Below, piece by piece: positions 27,321 through 36,385 of a DNA stretch of 64,000 nt (position 1 is its first letter; every line of letters begins with the position of its first letter). A model generated the notes under the pieces. It ran no database searches. It worked only from the letters and a program-made list of their open reading frames with translations, and was not told where the DNA came from. A program made the position numbers and the translations under genes. The DNA is taken from the NCBI RefSeq assembly GCF_019457535.1, contig NZ_CP080417.1, positions 1,116,001 to 1,180,000 of the forward strand, in the 5' to 3' direction. The stretch is from Shewanella halotolerans (GTDB taxonomy: Bacteria; Pseudomonadota; Gammaproteobacteria; Enterobacterales; Shewanellaceae).

Positions 27321-28163
27321 TTGTTTCAGACGTTAGCACAGGCCCTCGAATGGGCCTCGACTCGACTCCAGGATGTGTCTGACAGTGCCAAGCTCGATGC
27401 CGAGGTGATGCTGTTGCATATCATTCATAAGCAGCGCAGTTATCTCTATACCTGGCCAGACGAGCGTCTGACCAGCGAGCAGGTGACCGAGTACAAGCAG
27501 ATGGTCGGCCGCCGCGAGTTAGGCACCCCCATCGCCCATATCGTCGGCGAGCGGGAGTTCTGGTCTCTGCCCTTCATGGTCAACCCCACTACGCTGATCC
27601 CGCGCCCGGATACCGAGATTTTGGTAGAGACGGCCCTTAACCTGCCGCTGGCGGAGAATGCCAAGGTGCTGGACCTGGGGACTGGTACCGGGGCTATCGC
27701 CCTGTCGCTGGCCTTCGAGCGTAGTAACTGGCAGATCACCGCGGTAGACAAGGTGCTCGAGGCCGTCGCCCTGGCCAAGGCCAACCGCGATAACCTCAAG
27801 CTGCCTCAGGTGGAGGTGTTGCAGAGTGACTGGTTCGATGCCATCAATCGTTATGACTTCAACCTGATCGTCTCCAATCCGCCCTATATCGATGAGGAAG
27901 ATGAGCATCTGTCCCAAGGGGACGTGCGCTTCGAACCCCATAGCGCGCTCACCGCAGGTGAACATGGCTATGCGGATCTCTTCTACATCGCCGAGGCGGC
28001 GCGCGACTATCTGGCGCCCGGCGGCTATCTGCTGCTTGAACATGGTTTCGGTCAGGCTCTCACGGTGCGCGACAAGATGATCGAGCTGGGTTACGAGGCG
28101 GTCGCGACGGTACGCGATTTTGGCAGCAACGACAGGTGCACCCTGGGTCGCTGGCCAAGGTAG
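27321..28163 (+). CDS. prmC: Release factor glutamine methyltransferase
   Basis: SAM-dependent enzyme that methylates the Gln of the GGQ motif in RF1 and RF2. The 280 residues contain the SAM motif VLDLGTGTGAIALSLA and the catalytic NPPY (IVSNPPYIDEED). The start is TTG at 27321; the nearby ATG at 27316 is out of frame, and AAGGAT lies just upstream. It is third in hemA-prfA-prmC. Confidence 0.97.
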   Translation: MFQTLAQALEWASTRLQDVSDSAKLDAEVMLLHIIHKQRSYLYTWPDERLTSEQVTEYKQMVGRRELGTPIAHIVGEREFWSLPFMVNPTTLIPRPDTEILVETALNLPLAENAKVLDLGTGTGAIALSLAFERSNWQITAVDKVLEAVALAKANRDNLKLPQVEVLQSDWFDAINRYDFNLIVSNPPYIDEEDEHLSQGDVRFEPHSALTAGEHGYADLFYIAEAARDYLAPGGYLLLEHGFGQALTVRDKMIELGYEAVATVRDFGSNDRCTLGRWPR

Positions 28164-28226
28164 TTAGCCTAGATGGTTTGACTCGCTAACTTAAGTGCTA
28201 CGTTAGCACCTCACAGCGTGATACTA

Positions 28227-28263
28227 AAAACGCCATGGGCCTGAGCCTGTGGCGTTTTATTTT
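28227..28263 (+). terminator. Intrinsic terminator after prmC
   Basis: Stem AAAACGCCA / TGGCGTTTT with an inner GGC-CTGA-GCC hairpin, followed by ATTTTCG. Confidence 0.88.
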
Positions 28264-28378
28264 CGTAATATTGTCGTTTGGTTTTCGTTTTATTTTCGTT
28301 TTGTTTTAATGACCCCCAGGATAGGCCATACTCAACAGGTCGTAGGCTAGGGGAGACCTGCCGTCGTAGGAAAACACC

Positions 28379-28621
28379 ATGAAAATGATCGCTATGTTAC
28401 TGGCCTTGTTAATTATCGGCCTCTTGTATTATCAGCAACTCGCCAAGCAACCTGTGCTCAGGGAGCAGACCGAGGCGGCCCTGGAGGCCACTCAAGGCAC
28501 TGGCCCTAAGGTGCCGACCCGGCCTGATGAACTCGCCACCTTCGATAAGGAGATGAATGCCCTGATGCAGGAGGAGGCCGAGAAGCGGGCCAAGGCGTTA
28601 AAAGAAGCCGAAGGCCAGTAG
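28379..28621 (+). CDS. Small single-pass membrane protein of unknown function
   Basis: Not recognised. The 80 residues have an N-terminal membrane anchor (about residues 4-18, IAMLLALLIIGLLYY) and a charged cytosolic or periplasmic tail that ends in a Glu/Lys/Ala-rich helix likely to form a coiled coil. TAGGA lies about nine bases before the ATG. It is inserted between prmC and sirB2 relative to the E. coli order. Confidence 0.65.
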   Translation: MKMIAMLLALLIIGLLYYQQLAKQPVLREQTEAALEATQGTGPKVPTRPDELATFDKEMNALMQEEAEKRAKALKEAEGQ

Positions 28622-28692
28622 CGCTTAAAAGAGAGGCCGCTATTGCTTGAAGAAGCCTCTGGCGGTCAAAATTGATTCTCTAAGCTTGGTTA

Positions 28693-28740
28693 GCTTAGAT
28701 TTGCTCGCTTAGATTTGCTCGCTTAGATTTGTTTGCTTAG
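28693..28740. repeat. Short tandem repeat, 14-bp unit
   Basis: Three and a half copies of GCTTAGATTTGCTC in direct orientation (28693, 28707, 28721, partial at 28735); the third unit reads TTT instead of CTC at its end. The last partial unit enters the 3' end of the acetyltransferase gene, whose stop is at 28737. Confidence 0.9.
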
Positions 28741-29162
28741 AGCGTCTTGGTCATAAAGTATTTACAGCCCGTCTTAGGGTATTGCTCCTGAGTCCACTCC
28801 AGTCGATAGCCTCTGGCCTCGTAGAAGGGGCGCGCCTGAAAGTTTAGGGTGTCCAAGATGGCGTAGATGCAGCCCCGCTCCCTGGCGATACGTTCGGCCT
28901 CTTGTAGCATCTGGCTGCCAATCTGTTGTCCTCTGAGCGACTCGCTCACCCAGAAGTTATCTATCATCAGCCAGTTACCGAAGGTGCGGGCCGACAGGCC
29001 GGCGATCATCTCACCCGCCTCATTCTCCAGCTTAAGCCCCAGGGGTAAGCGCTCGCTCACCTCCCAACGCTGCCAGTTAAACTCGGCGATTTTTTGTTTC
29101 ACCCTGTCGGCGAATTCACCGGAGTCATCATGGGTAAAGTTAATTTTGTTATCTGTATTCAA
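28737..29162 (-). CDS. GNAT-family N-acetyltransferase
   Basis: Predicted acetyl-CoA-dependent N-acetyltransferase with unknown substrate. The 141 residues span one GNAT fold. The acetyl-CoA motif A appears as NFWVSESLRGQQIGSQMLQEA, with the RGQQIG pyrophosphate loop, and the C-terminal part has ARPFYEARGYRLEW, typical of the family. Strand and position (minus, between the small membrane protein and sirB2) mark it as an insertion in an otherwise conserved block. Confidence 0.85.
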   Translation of the reverse strand: MNTDNKINFTHDDSGEFADRVKQKIAEFNWQRWEVSERLPLGLKLENEAGEMIAGLSARTFGNWLMIDNFWVSESLRGQQIGSQMLQEAERIARERGCIYAILDTLNFQARPFYEARGYRLEWTQEQYPKTGCKYFMTKTL

Positions 29163-29284
29163 GTGACCTTTCCTGTATGAAAATTATCTGGCGGCATTAT
29201 CGCTAAGAATCAAGAGTATGATATTGGTGCCCCGGCCCTTGATCGGGTACACTAGCGCCTTTGCGAGCCACGAAAGAAGATATA

Positions 29285-29671
29285 ATGGACAGTTTATACC
29301 CAGCTATTAAGCATATACACCTCACCCTGATTGCCGTGAGTGTGCTGTTTTTTATCGTACGATTTGTGCTGCATCTTAAACAATCAGCCATCATGGACAA
29401 GAAATTTGTTAAGATTGCACCCCATGTGATCGATACCTTCCTGCTGCTCTCCGGCCTAACCTTGTGCTTCATCATCAAGCAGTATCCGTTTCAGGATGCC
29501 TGGTTGACCGAGAAGATAGGCGCAGTGATCGCTTACATCTTCCTGGCGGCTATCTCGCTCAAGGCTAACCGTAACAAACTCTTCAAGACCTTCGCCGCCC
29601 TGGGCGCGCTGGCCTGGGTGATGTACGCTGCGAAAATTGCCATGTTTAAACAAGCAATATTAATGAGCTAA
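29285..29671 (+). CDS. sirB2: SirB2/YchQ family inner-membrane protein
   Basis: Integral membrane protein of unknown biochemical role. The ATG at 29285 follows a purine-rich ribosome site and gives 128 residues with four predicted membrane segments; the eight upstream in-frame codons are not part of the family. Its stop overlaps the start of sirB1 (TAATG). Order prmC ... sirB2-sirB1 ... kdsA follows E. coli. Confidence 0.88.
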   Translation: MDSLYPAIKHIHLTLIAVSVLFFIVRFVLHLKQSAIMDKKFVKIAPHVIDTFLLLSGLTLCFIIKQYPFQDAWLTEKIGAVIAYIFLAAISLKANRNKLFKTFAALGALAWVMYAAKIAMFKQAILMS

Positions 29672-30459
29672 TGACAAACCTGATCTTAAACGAGGCGCTC
29701 TCCCTTCCAGAGAGCGCCTTTGATATTTCCGAGCACCTGGGATTTTCCGATAAGGAAGCGGCTAAGTGGGCCTGGTTTGAACTGGCAGGCGCTGTACTTA
29801 GCCACTATCTGGTCGACAGAGAAGCCCGTCTCGAGGCGCTGTTGCAATGGTTCTATCAGGATCTCGGCTTCTGTGCGCGAGAGTCCTATTTCAGTATCGA
29901 GGCGGCAGATCTGGCCAGCTGCATCACCACGCGGCAGGGTAACAGTACCACCCTGGCAAGCGTGCTTATGCTGCTGGGTAAGCAACTGGATCTGGTGTTG
30001 CAGCCGCTGCTGTTGCCGGGCACCACAGTGCTAAGCTGTCGTATCGACGATAAGGTGCACTATATCGACCCGCTCACCGGGCAATCCCTGACTCGTCATC
30101 AACTGCATGTGTTGGTGCGCGGCGAGTTAGGTAATGGCGCGCCTTTTAAGCCGCGTTATCTGAAGCCTGCGAGCCTCAAGCGCCTGCTGTCACGCATGCT
30201 GCATGAACTCAAGGCCGGCGCCATTTTGGCGAGCAAGTTTGAGAGCGCCATGGAGTGCTGTAACTTATTGATGCAGTGGCACCAAGATGACCTGAATCTT
30301 AACCGGGAGCGGGCCTTTATCGCCCAGCAGCTAGGTTGTATCAGCGTCGCGGCGGCGGACCTGCGACACTTTGTCGATAACAGTCCCCACGACCCAGTGA
30401 CCGAGCTGGTCAAATTACAGTTAAAAGAACTCAACGACGAGGTTGAGGTCTATCATTAA
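29671..30459 (+). CDS. sirB1: SirB1/YchA family transglutaminase-like protein
   Basis: Conserved cytosolic protein with an N-terminal transglutaminase-like domain and C-terminal TPR-like helices. The 262 residues include CARESYFSIEAADLASC and the segment RQGNSTTLASVLMLLGKQLDL, characteristic of the family. Its exact function is not established. It starts within the sirB2 stop and is 124 bp before the DUF819 gene. Confidence 0.87.
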   Translation: MTNLILNEALSLPESAFDISEHLGFSDKEAAKWAWFELAGAVLSHYLVDREARLEALLQWFYQDLGFCARESYFSIEAADLASCITTRQGNSTTLASVLMLLGKQLDLVLQPLLLPGTTVLSCRIDDKVHYIDPLTGQSLTRHQLHVLVRGELGNGAPFKPRYLKPASLKRLLSRMLHELKAGAILASKFESAMECCNLLMQWHQDDLNLNRERAFIAQQLGCISVAAADLRHFVDNSPHDPVTELVKLQLKELNDEVEVYH

Positions 30460-30583
30460 CCCTTAGCGTCGAGGCCGGGATGGCCCGATGTGGGGCGAAA
30501 TTTGCCGCGATTGCCAATCGGCTTTAGCGGCCACCACTATAACTACAACAATAAATAACCCATACAAATTAAAGGGAGATGAG

Positions 30584-31861
30584 ATGAGCAGTACCGCGAT
30601 AGTCAGCAATGACGCCACGGCGTTAGTCACCAATGATGCCACGGGCCTGGGCCTGTTGGCGGTGATCTTAGGATTCGTGTTTTATACCAATAGCAGCCAG
30701 CACCCATTCTGGGTGAAGTTCTATCGTTTCATTCCCGCGCTGCTGCTGTGCTACTTCCTGCCTTCGCTGCTCAACTCCTTTAATATCCTGGATGGTGATA
30801 CCTCAAACCTCTATTTTGTCGCCTCCCGTTACCTGTTACCTGCCTGTCTGGTGCTGCTGATCTTAAGTGTCGACCTCAAGGCGATCTTAAGCCTGGGCCC
30901 CAAGGCGATAGTGATGTTTTTAACCGGTACCGTCGGCATAGTGATAGGGGGGCCTATTGCCTTACTTATCGTGTCGACCCTCAACCCTGAGATCCTCGGA
31001 GTGACTGGCCCGGACGCGGTCTGGCGCGGCATGACTACTCTGGCCGGCAGCTGGATCGGTGGCGGCGCCAACCAGGCAGCGATGAAGGAGATCTACGAGG
31101 CCGGTGGCAACATCTTCTCCATTATGGTGACGGTAGATGTGATCGTGGCCAACATCTGGATGGCGGTGCTGCTGTTTATGGCTTCTAAGGCCAAGGAGAT
31201 CGATGCCAAGACGGGTGCCGATACCCGCGCCATCGAGACCCTCAAACAGAAGGTGGAGAAGTATCACGCCGAAAACGCCCGTATCGCCAGCCTGCGTGAT
31301 CTGATGATGATAGTCGCCGTGGGCTTTGGTATCACGGGTCTGGCCCATGTGATCGCCGATTTCCTTGGCCCCTTCTTTGAGGCCAACTATCCCTGGACCC
31401 GCGATTACAGCCTGACCTCTAAGTTCTTCTGGCTGATCGTGACGGTGACAACCATTGGCCTGGCCATGTCTTTTACCCCTGTGCGTCATCTCGAGGCGGC
31501 GGGCGCCTCTAAGGTCGCCTCGGCGTTCCTCTATATCCTGGTGGCGACTATCGGCCTGCATATGGATGTGTTCAAACTGTTTGACCCGGCCAACCTCTGG
31601 TATTTCGCCATCGGCATCATCTGGATGATAGTCCACGCCGGTTTCATGTTGCTGGTGGCCAAGCTGATCCGCGCGCCACTGTTTTACATGGCGGTGGGCA
31701 GTCAGGCCAATGTCGGCGGTGCGGCCTCGGCGCCCGTGGTGGCCGCGGCCTTCCATCCGGCCCTGGCACCTGTCGGTGTACTCCTGGCCGTATTAGGCTA
31801 TGCTGTAGGCACCTATATGGCGTGGGTGTGTGGTCAGATACTGCAGGTCGTGGCTCAGTGA
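30584..31861 (+). CDS. DUF819 family membrane protein (putative transporter)
   Basis: Polytopic inner-membrane protein of the YjcL-like DUF819 family, with unknown substrate. The ATG at 30584 follows GGGAG and yields 425 residues; 32 in-frame codons upstream are discounted. About eleven hydrophobic segments flank a charged cytosolic loop (around residues 195-240, KAKEIDAKTGADTRAIETLKQK). Conserved Gly-rich turns such as GSWIGGGANQAAMKEI and AVGSQANVGGAASAPVVAAA suggest an ion-coupled permease fold. It is inserted between sirB1 and kdsA compared with E. coli. Confidence 0.85.
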   Translation: MSSTAIVSNDATALVTNDATGLGLLAVILGFVFYTNSSQHPFWVKFYRFIPALLLCYFLPSLLNSFNILDGDTSNLYFVASRYLLPACLVLLILSVDLKAILSLGPKAIVMFLTGTVGIVIGGPIALLIVSTLNPEILGVTGPDAVWRGMTTLAGSWIGGGANQAAMKEIYEAGGNIFSIMVTVDVIVANIWMAVLLFMASKAKEIDAKTGADTRAIETLKQKVEKYHAENARIASLRDLMMIVAVGFGITGLAHVIADFLGPFFEANYPWTRDYSLTSKFFWLIVTVTTIGLAMSFTPVRHLEAAGASKVASAFLYILVATIGLHMDVFKLFDPANLWYFAIGIIWMIVHAGFMLLVAKLIRAPLFYMAVGSQANVGGAASAPVVAAAFHPALAPVGVLLAVLGYAVGTYMAWVCGQILQVVAQ

Positions 31862-31923
31862 TAGGCCAATAAAGAATTTGATTCCTGCCGGGCTTGCCCC
31901 GGCTTCTTAAGAGAGAAGTAGCG

Positions 31924-32772
31924 ATGAGTAATAAAACCATAAAGTTAGGTAGCATTGAAATTGCAAACGACAAGCCCTTTGTCCTGTTTGGCGGCATGAA
32001 TGTGCTCGAGTCGCGAGACCTGGCCATGCAGATCGCTGAGACCTATGCGGAAGTTACTCAGAAGCTGGGGATCCCTTATGTGTTTAAGGCATCGTTCGAC
32101 AAGGCTAACCGCTCATCGGTGAACTCTTACCGTGGCCCAGGCATGGAAGAGGGACTGAAGATCTTCCAGGAGATTAAAGATACCTTTAACCTGCCGCTGA
32201 TCACCGACGTGCATGAGCCATACCAGTGTCAGCCAGTGGCCGAGGTGGTGGATATCATCCAGCTACCCGCCTTCCTGGCACGTCAGACGGATCTCGTGGT
32301 CGCCATGGCCAAGACAGGCGCCATCATCAACGTGAAGAAGCCGCAGTTCCTGGCGCCCCATGAGATGCGTCATATCATCACCAAGTTTAACGAGGCGGGT
32401 AACGACGAGATAATCCTGTGTGAGCGAGGCTCTTGCTTCGGTTACAACAACCTGGTGGTTGACATGCTGGGCATGGATGAGATGAAGCAGTCGGGTTACC
32501 CAGTGATCTTCGATGCGACCCACGCCCTGCAGCGTCCAGGCGGACGTGCCGATAGCGCAGGCGGTCGTCGTGCCCAGGCCACCGAGCTGGCCCGTAGCGG
32601 CATGGCGCTTGGCCTGGCGGGTCTGTTTATCGAGGCGCATCCGGATCCTGACAACGCCAAGTGTGACGGCCCATGTGCCTTGCCACTGCATCAGCTGGAA
32701 AACTATTTGACCCAGATGAAGGCCATCGACGACCTGGTGAAATCTTTCTCCCCCATCGATACCAGCAAGTAA
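31924..32772 (+). CDS. kdsA: 2-dehydro-3-deoxyphosphooctonate aldolase (KDO-8-P synthase)
   Basis: Condenses arabinose 5-phosphate with phosphoenolpyruvate to KDO-8-phosphate for LPS inner core. The ATG at 31924, after AGAGAAG, gives 282 residues (E. coli 284). Conserved segments include KASFDKANRSS, the GPGMEEGLKI loop and the substrate loop DATHALQRPGG. No metal-site Cys is evident at the N-terminal position of metal-dependent forms, so the metal-independent class is likely. Confidence 0.98.
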   Translation: MSNKTIKLGSIEIANDKPFVLFGGMNVLESRDLAMQIAETYAEVTQKLGIPYVFKASFDKANRSSVNSYRGPGMEEGLKIFQEIKDTFNLPLITDVHEPYQCQPVAEVVDIIQLPAFLARQTDLVVAMAKTGAIINVKKPQFLAPHEMRHIITKFNEAGNDEIILCERGSCFGYNNLVVDMLGMDEMKQSGYPVIFDATHALQRPGGRADSAGGRRAQATELARSGMALGLAGLFIEAHPDPDNAKCDGPCALPLHQLENYLTQMKAIDDLVKSFSPIDTSK

Positions 32773-32819
32773 GCGAGCCTTTACTCAGACTGCTGTAAAT
32801 CGAGGTCGACATAATGCTG

Positions 32820-32845
32820 AAGCCCCGCCTGTGCGGGGCTTTTTG
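32820..32845 (+). terminator. Intrinsic terminator after kdsA
   Basis: Stem AGCCCCGC / GCGGGGCT with loop CTGT, followed by TTTTTG. Confidence 0.92.
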
Positions 32846-32993
32846 TTGTCTATTGAGTTGCCTCTGGTATCTGCGCTTTAGCCTGCCATCGTCCTAAGAC
32901 TTAATCACATGGCTCACTGTCCATGAGGCATTTTCACTCGCCCGGTTGGCGGTTAGGCGTTAGGCTAGTAGCCCCTTTTTGTGAGAGTCGCTT

Positions 32994-33890
32994 ATGTGGA
33001 TTGTCTTTACCTTTCTCGCCGCCTTCATGCAGTCCTGGCGTAATGCCCTGCAGAGTCAGCTGAGCCGCGATGTCAAGGTCGCCGGGGTAACGCTGGCACG
33101 TTTTCTTTGGGCCGGGCCGATCGCCGCCTGTTATCTCTCTGCACTTTACCTCTTCCTGCCGCCCGATCTACAACAAGCAGGGCAAGAGAGCCTGCAGCTG
33201 TTTCCCGCCCCTTTCTGGGGTTTCGTGCTCGGCGCCGCCTTGATGCAGATTGTGGCCACGGGTTTGATGGTGAAGCTGTTTCAGCTCAGAGACTTCGCCA
33301 TAGGCGCAGGCCTTGCCAAGAGCGAGGCGATCGTCGCCGCCGTGTTTGGCGCCCTGTTTTTCGGCACCCAACTGAGCCTGCTGGGTTGGCTCGGTGTGGT
33401 GATAGGTGCCGTGGCCGTGCTCCTGATGAGCAAGGGCGCTGGGGTTGCCAGGCTCTCGGCTCAGGTGTTACTGCTGGGACTCGCCTGCGGCAGCGCCTTT
33501 GCGCTCACCTCGCTCTGGGTCAGAGAGGCGAGCCTGGTGCTGGCTCTGCCCTTTCCCCACAGCGCTGCCTGGGTGCTGTTCTGGGTGATAAGCGTGCAGA
33601 CCGTCATCTTGCTGCTGTTTCTCTACTTGCGGGACCGTCAGACCTTGGAAGCCCTGTGGCGCAGGCCTAAGTTGACTCTGGCCATCAGCATCACCAGCTG
33701 CTTGGGTTCTATCGGTTGGTTCAGTGCCATGGCCTTAGAGGCGGTGCCTTATGTGAAGACCTTAGGGCAGGTAGAGGTGTTCTTTACCCTATTCGTGGCG
33801 GGGAGTTATCTCAAGCAGAAGGTGCAGCCGAAGGAGATGACCGCCTTGCTGCTTATCGCAGTGGCGGCCATCTTGGTCATCTGGGGATGA
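32994..33890 (+). CDS. DMT/EamA-type transporter
   Basis: Drug/metabolite transporter superfamily permease, probably an exporter of small molecules. The 298 residues form ten membrane helices in two five-helix EamA repeats (about residues 1-140 and 145-298), with the typical Gly-rich segment near the end of each repeat and FQLRDFAIGAGLAKSEAI in repeat one. It converges with the chemoreceptor gene 7 bp downstream. Confidence 0.88.
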   Translation: MWIVFTFLAAFMQSWRNALQSQLSRDVKVAGVTLARFLWAGPIAACYLSALYLFLPPDLQQAGQESLQLFPAPFWGFVLGAALMQIVATGLMVKLFQLRDFAIGAGLAKSEAIVAAVFGALFFGTQLSLLGWLGVVIGAVAVLLMSKGAGVARLSAQVLLLGLACGSAFALTSLWVREASLVLALPFPHSAAWVLFWVISVQTVILLLFLYLRDRQTLEALWRRPKLTLAISITSCLGSIGWFSAMALEAVPYVKTLGQVEVFFTLFVAGSYLKQKVQPKEMTALLLIAVAAILVIWG

Positions 33891-33897
33891 TGCTGTC

Positions 33898-35337
33898 TTA
33901 GGCTGTCTGGTAGCGGGCGAGGATCTTGCCCAGACTCTCAGAGGCCTGTGACAGCTGGCTGACGCCGATCGAGGACTGGTTGGCCAGCTCCTTGATCACG
34001 TTGGCCTGCTGGCGTATCTCACTCAGCTCGGAGGCGATATCGTTGGCCACGGCGCTCTGTTCCTCCGAGGAGGCCGCTATCTGGAAGCTCATGTCGATAA
34101 CCGATTGCGACGACTCGTTGATGGCGCTGACGTCTGTGCCTATCTCGGTGATCAGCGACTGGCTGGATTCGGCCTGCTTTACCGTGCGCTGGGTGATGTT
34201 ATCTATGTTGTTGGTTTCCTGCTGCAGGTTCTCGATCATCGCCTGAATTTCCACCGTGGCCGACTGAGTACGGCTGGCTAGGGTTCTCACCTCGTCGGCA
34301 ACCACGGCGAAGCCACGGCCCATCTCGCCGGCGCGGGCAGCCTCGATGGCGGCGTTAAGCGCCAGCAGGTTGGTCTGCTCAGAGATGGCGTTGATAGTGG
34401 TGATTACTTCGTTGATCTTGGTGGCGTTGACCTTGAGGGTGCTGACCGAATCTGAGGTTTGCTCGATAAAGCCAGACAGCTGCTCGATATCCTTGATCGC
34501 CTTCTGTACGCGCTCATAGCTCTGACGGATAGACTGTGAGTTTTGCTCCACTTTCTCCACCGAGCTGTTGGAGATGTTGGATACCTCACCGGCTGAGGCG
34601 GTCATCTCCTCCATGGCGGTGGCAACCGAGTCGAGGGATTGGTATTGCTGCTCGATCTGGCGCTCGCTTTCCTGATTCTCCGAGGCGAAGGAGCTGGCGG
34701 TGTGATGCAGCGTCTCGGCATTATCTTTCACCGTGACCACAAGCTCGGTGAGTGTGTCCATGGCGTTGTCCAGGGCGCAGCCTATGGTGCCAAACTCGTC
34801 GCGACCCGGGTGAAAGCCCAGGCGTGAGGTGAGGTCACCCTTGGCGATATTCTTGGTGGTGGTCCACAGCACCCAGAGGGCGCCGCCGATGAAGGTGGCG
34901 TTCCAGTAGAGCAGGACGGCAAACGGCAGTAACCAGAGATAGGTGAGCAGCAGGCTGTAGAGGGCCGATTGTTTGGCGTCGCGCTCGTGGCTGGCGACAT
35001 TCTGCGTCAGCGACAGGTTTTGCCCCGCGGCGCTGCGCACCACGGCGGTGACGCTGTCTTGGCTGCGGCTTGAGCTTGCCTGGCCGCTGGGCTGGATATT
35101 CAGGCTGGCAAACTTATCGGTCTGGCCGCTGGTTTCCAGGGCGCGCACCATGCCCGATAGCTCACCTTCCAGCGCCGTCATCGAGGCTTGCTCTATGGCA
35201 TCTATGCTGCCTTGATAGCGGCTGACGCCGATGCAGGTGATGGCGATGAAAAACAGCGCCCCAATGACCCAAAATTTATCGTTAATAGACATCTTGATGA
35301 AGAGTTTGTCTATGGTGCGAAAATTAACTTCTCTCAT
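33898..35337 (-). CDS. Methyl-accepting chemotaxis protein
   Basis: Membrane chemoreceptor that signals through CheA/CheW. The 479 residues show a first membrane helix (about 21-39), a short periplasmic domain of about 85 residues rich in Ser and Gln, a second helix (about 127-150), a HAMP region, and a cytoplasmic four-helix bundle with the highly conserved tip EQTNLLALNAAIEAARAGE. The small sensor domain is not one I can assign to a ligand. Start at 35337 is uncertain; a Met 15 codons later (MSINDKF) is possible. Confidence 0.95.
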   Translation of the reverse strand: MREVNFRTIDKLFIKMSINDKFWVIGALFFIAITCIGVSRYQGSIDAIEQASMTALEGELSGMVRALETSGQTDKFASLNIQPSGQASSSRSQDSVTAVVRSAAGQNLSLTQNVASHERDAKQSALYSLLLTYLWLLPFAVLLYWNATFIGGALWVLWTTTKNIAKGDLTSRLGFHPGRDEFGTIGCALDNAMDTLTELVVTVKDNAETLHHTASSFASENQESERQIEQQYQSLDSVATAMEEMTASAGEVSNISNSSVEKVEQNSQSIRQSYERVQKAIKDIEQLSGFIEQTSDSVSTLKVNATKINEVITTINAISEQTNLLALNAAIEAARAGEMGRGFAVVADEVRTLASRTQSATVEIQAMIENLQQETNNIDNITQRTVKQAESSQSLITEIGTDVSAINESSQSVIDMSFQIAASSEEQSAVANDIASELSEIRQQANVIKELANQSSIGVSQLSQASESLGKILARYQTA

Positions 35338-35480
35338 AGTTTTTTTCCGTCTCGAATTAAGGCTGAGGCCTTAGACAATAGTAGAATAAAATGCGGCGAC
35401 ATCCTTAAAATTACGCCTTTTTTACCAATAAATACAGGATGGTTTAACGTTTTTTTTACATAGATTGCGGCGCACCTGTT

Positions 35481-36155
35481 CTAGGTCAAGCTTGCCATTC
35501 GTCCCTTGAGGGAGTTGTGTAGCGTCAGCGCCAATTGGCTGGCCAGCAGACCAAAGCTAGCCCCAGCCAGCAGATCCCCGAGAAAGTGATAGTTGAGGCT
35601 CAACTGTCCGCTGATGACGGCAAGCATGCAGCCAAGCCAGAGGGGCAACAGCTTAGGCGTGTGGCGCCAGAAGGTGAAGGCGAGGGCGAAGGTCAGCAGG
35701 GCATGTCCCGAGGGGAAGGAATCATAGGCGAGTCCCTGGGCAAAAGGATGAAACGCCTCAATACGATCGGCTACCCAGGAGGGATTATGGCCATCGCCTA
35801 AACTTATCCAGCTCTCAGGCCAGGTGCGGCCAAAGAGCTGTTTGGCGACCCAGCGAATCGAGAAGGCCAGGGCCAGGGTGAGCACCAACTCAATGGCCAG
35901 GGCCTGGAACCTGGTGCGAAAGCGCTCGCTGATGCAGGCGAAGATGGTCAGCCCTGCCAGAAACTCCAGTAGCAAGGGCGTCTTACTCAGAAGCTTTAGT
36001 GCGGGGTGTGACAGCTGCTGGGCGTGCATCAGATCCGCCAGCTGGCGATCGATAAGGTGAACCGAGATAAGCACCAGGGTAAGCAGCAGGCCATAGAGGA
36101 GCAGGGCGCCCTTGACGCTACTGGGAAATAGATGTTTTAGCATGGAATTATGCAT
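35481..36155 (-). CDS. PAP2-superfamily membrane phosphatase
   Basis: Predicted lipid phosphatase or phosphotransferase with the acid-phosphatase fold. The 224 residues have about six membrane segments. The three phosphatase signatures can be read as KQLFGRTWPES, PSGHALLTFALAF (with the catalytic-type SGH) and SLNYHFLGDLLAG (catalytic-type His-x4-D). Substrate could be undecaprenyl pyrophosphate or phosphatidylglycerol phosphate. A start at 36143 is an alternative; neither has a good ribosome site. Confidence 0.87.
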   Translation of the reverse strand: MHNSMLKHLFPSSVKGALLLYGLLLTLVLISVHLIDRQLADLMHAQQLSHPALKLLSKTPLLLEFLAGLTIFACISERFRTRFQALAIELVLTLALAFSIRWVAKQLFGRTWPESWISLGDGHNPSWVADRIEAFHPFAQGLAYDSFPSGHALLTFALAFTFWRHTPKLLPLWLGCMLAVISGQLSLNYHFLGDLLAGASFGLLASQLALTLHNSLKGRMASLT

Positions 36156-36231
36156 CTTTGGGAGAAAGCTCTAGCCTAAGGCAAATCCGAGTGCTTGCAA
36201 AGTTTGCTACCTCACACTCTGCTTATTTTGG

Positions 36232-36274
36232 GCTGCTTCTTGCAGCAGTTGTTGTAGCACTTGTTCACAGTGCT
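36232..36274. other. Two adjacent small hairpins upstream of the PAP2 gene
   Basis: GCTGC-TTCTT-GCAGC (36232-36246) and AGCACT-TGTTCAC-AGTGCT (36256-36274), both perfect stems, 9 bp apart. Neither has a T-run. They lie 77-119 bp upstream of the PAP2 start codon. Confidence 0.55.
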
Positions 36275-36323
36275 TGTCAGGGGATAAGAACGGGTGATGT
36301 GAGACGTGAAAACTGAGCATTGA

Positions 36324-36379
36324 GAGAAAAGAGAAAAGAGAAAAGAGAAAAGAGAGAAGAGAAAAGAGAGAAGAGGATA
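36324..36379. repeat. Polypurine tandem repeat, 7-bp unit (GAGAAAA)
   Basis: Eight contiguous 7-bp units: five GAGAAAA, two GAGAGAA and a degenerate GAGGATA at the end. On the minus strand, which carries the DUF1704 operon transcript, it reads as an unbroken C/T-rich and G-poor tract directly after a long hairpin. Confidence 0.9.
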
Positions 36380-36385
36380 AGTAAG

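Noticed and set aside
30962..31756. 264-codon frame antisense to the DUF819 gene
   Set aside because: His/Gly/Asp-rich translation typical of the reverse of membrane-protein codons; no start signal.
36324..36379. Polypurine repeat as a CRISPR-like or mobile element
   Set aside because: Units are contiguous 7-mers without spacers or flanking genes of such systems; a simple-sequence repeat explains it.
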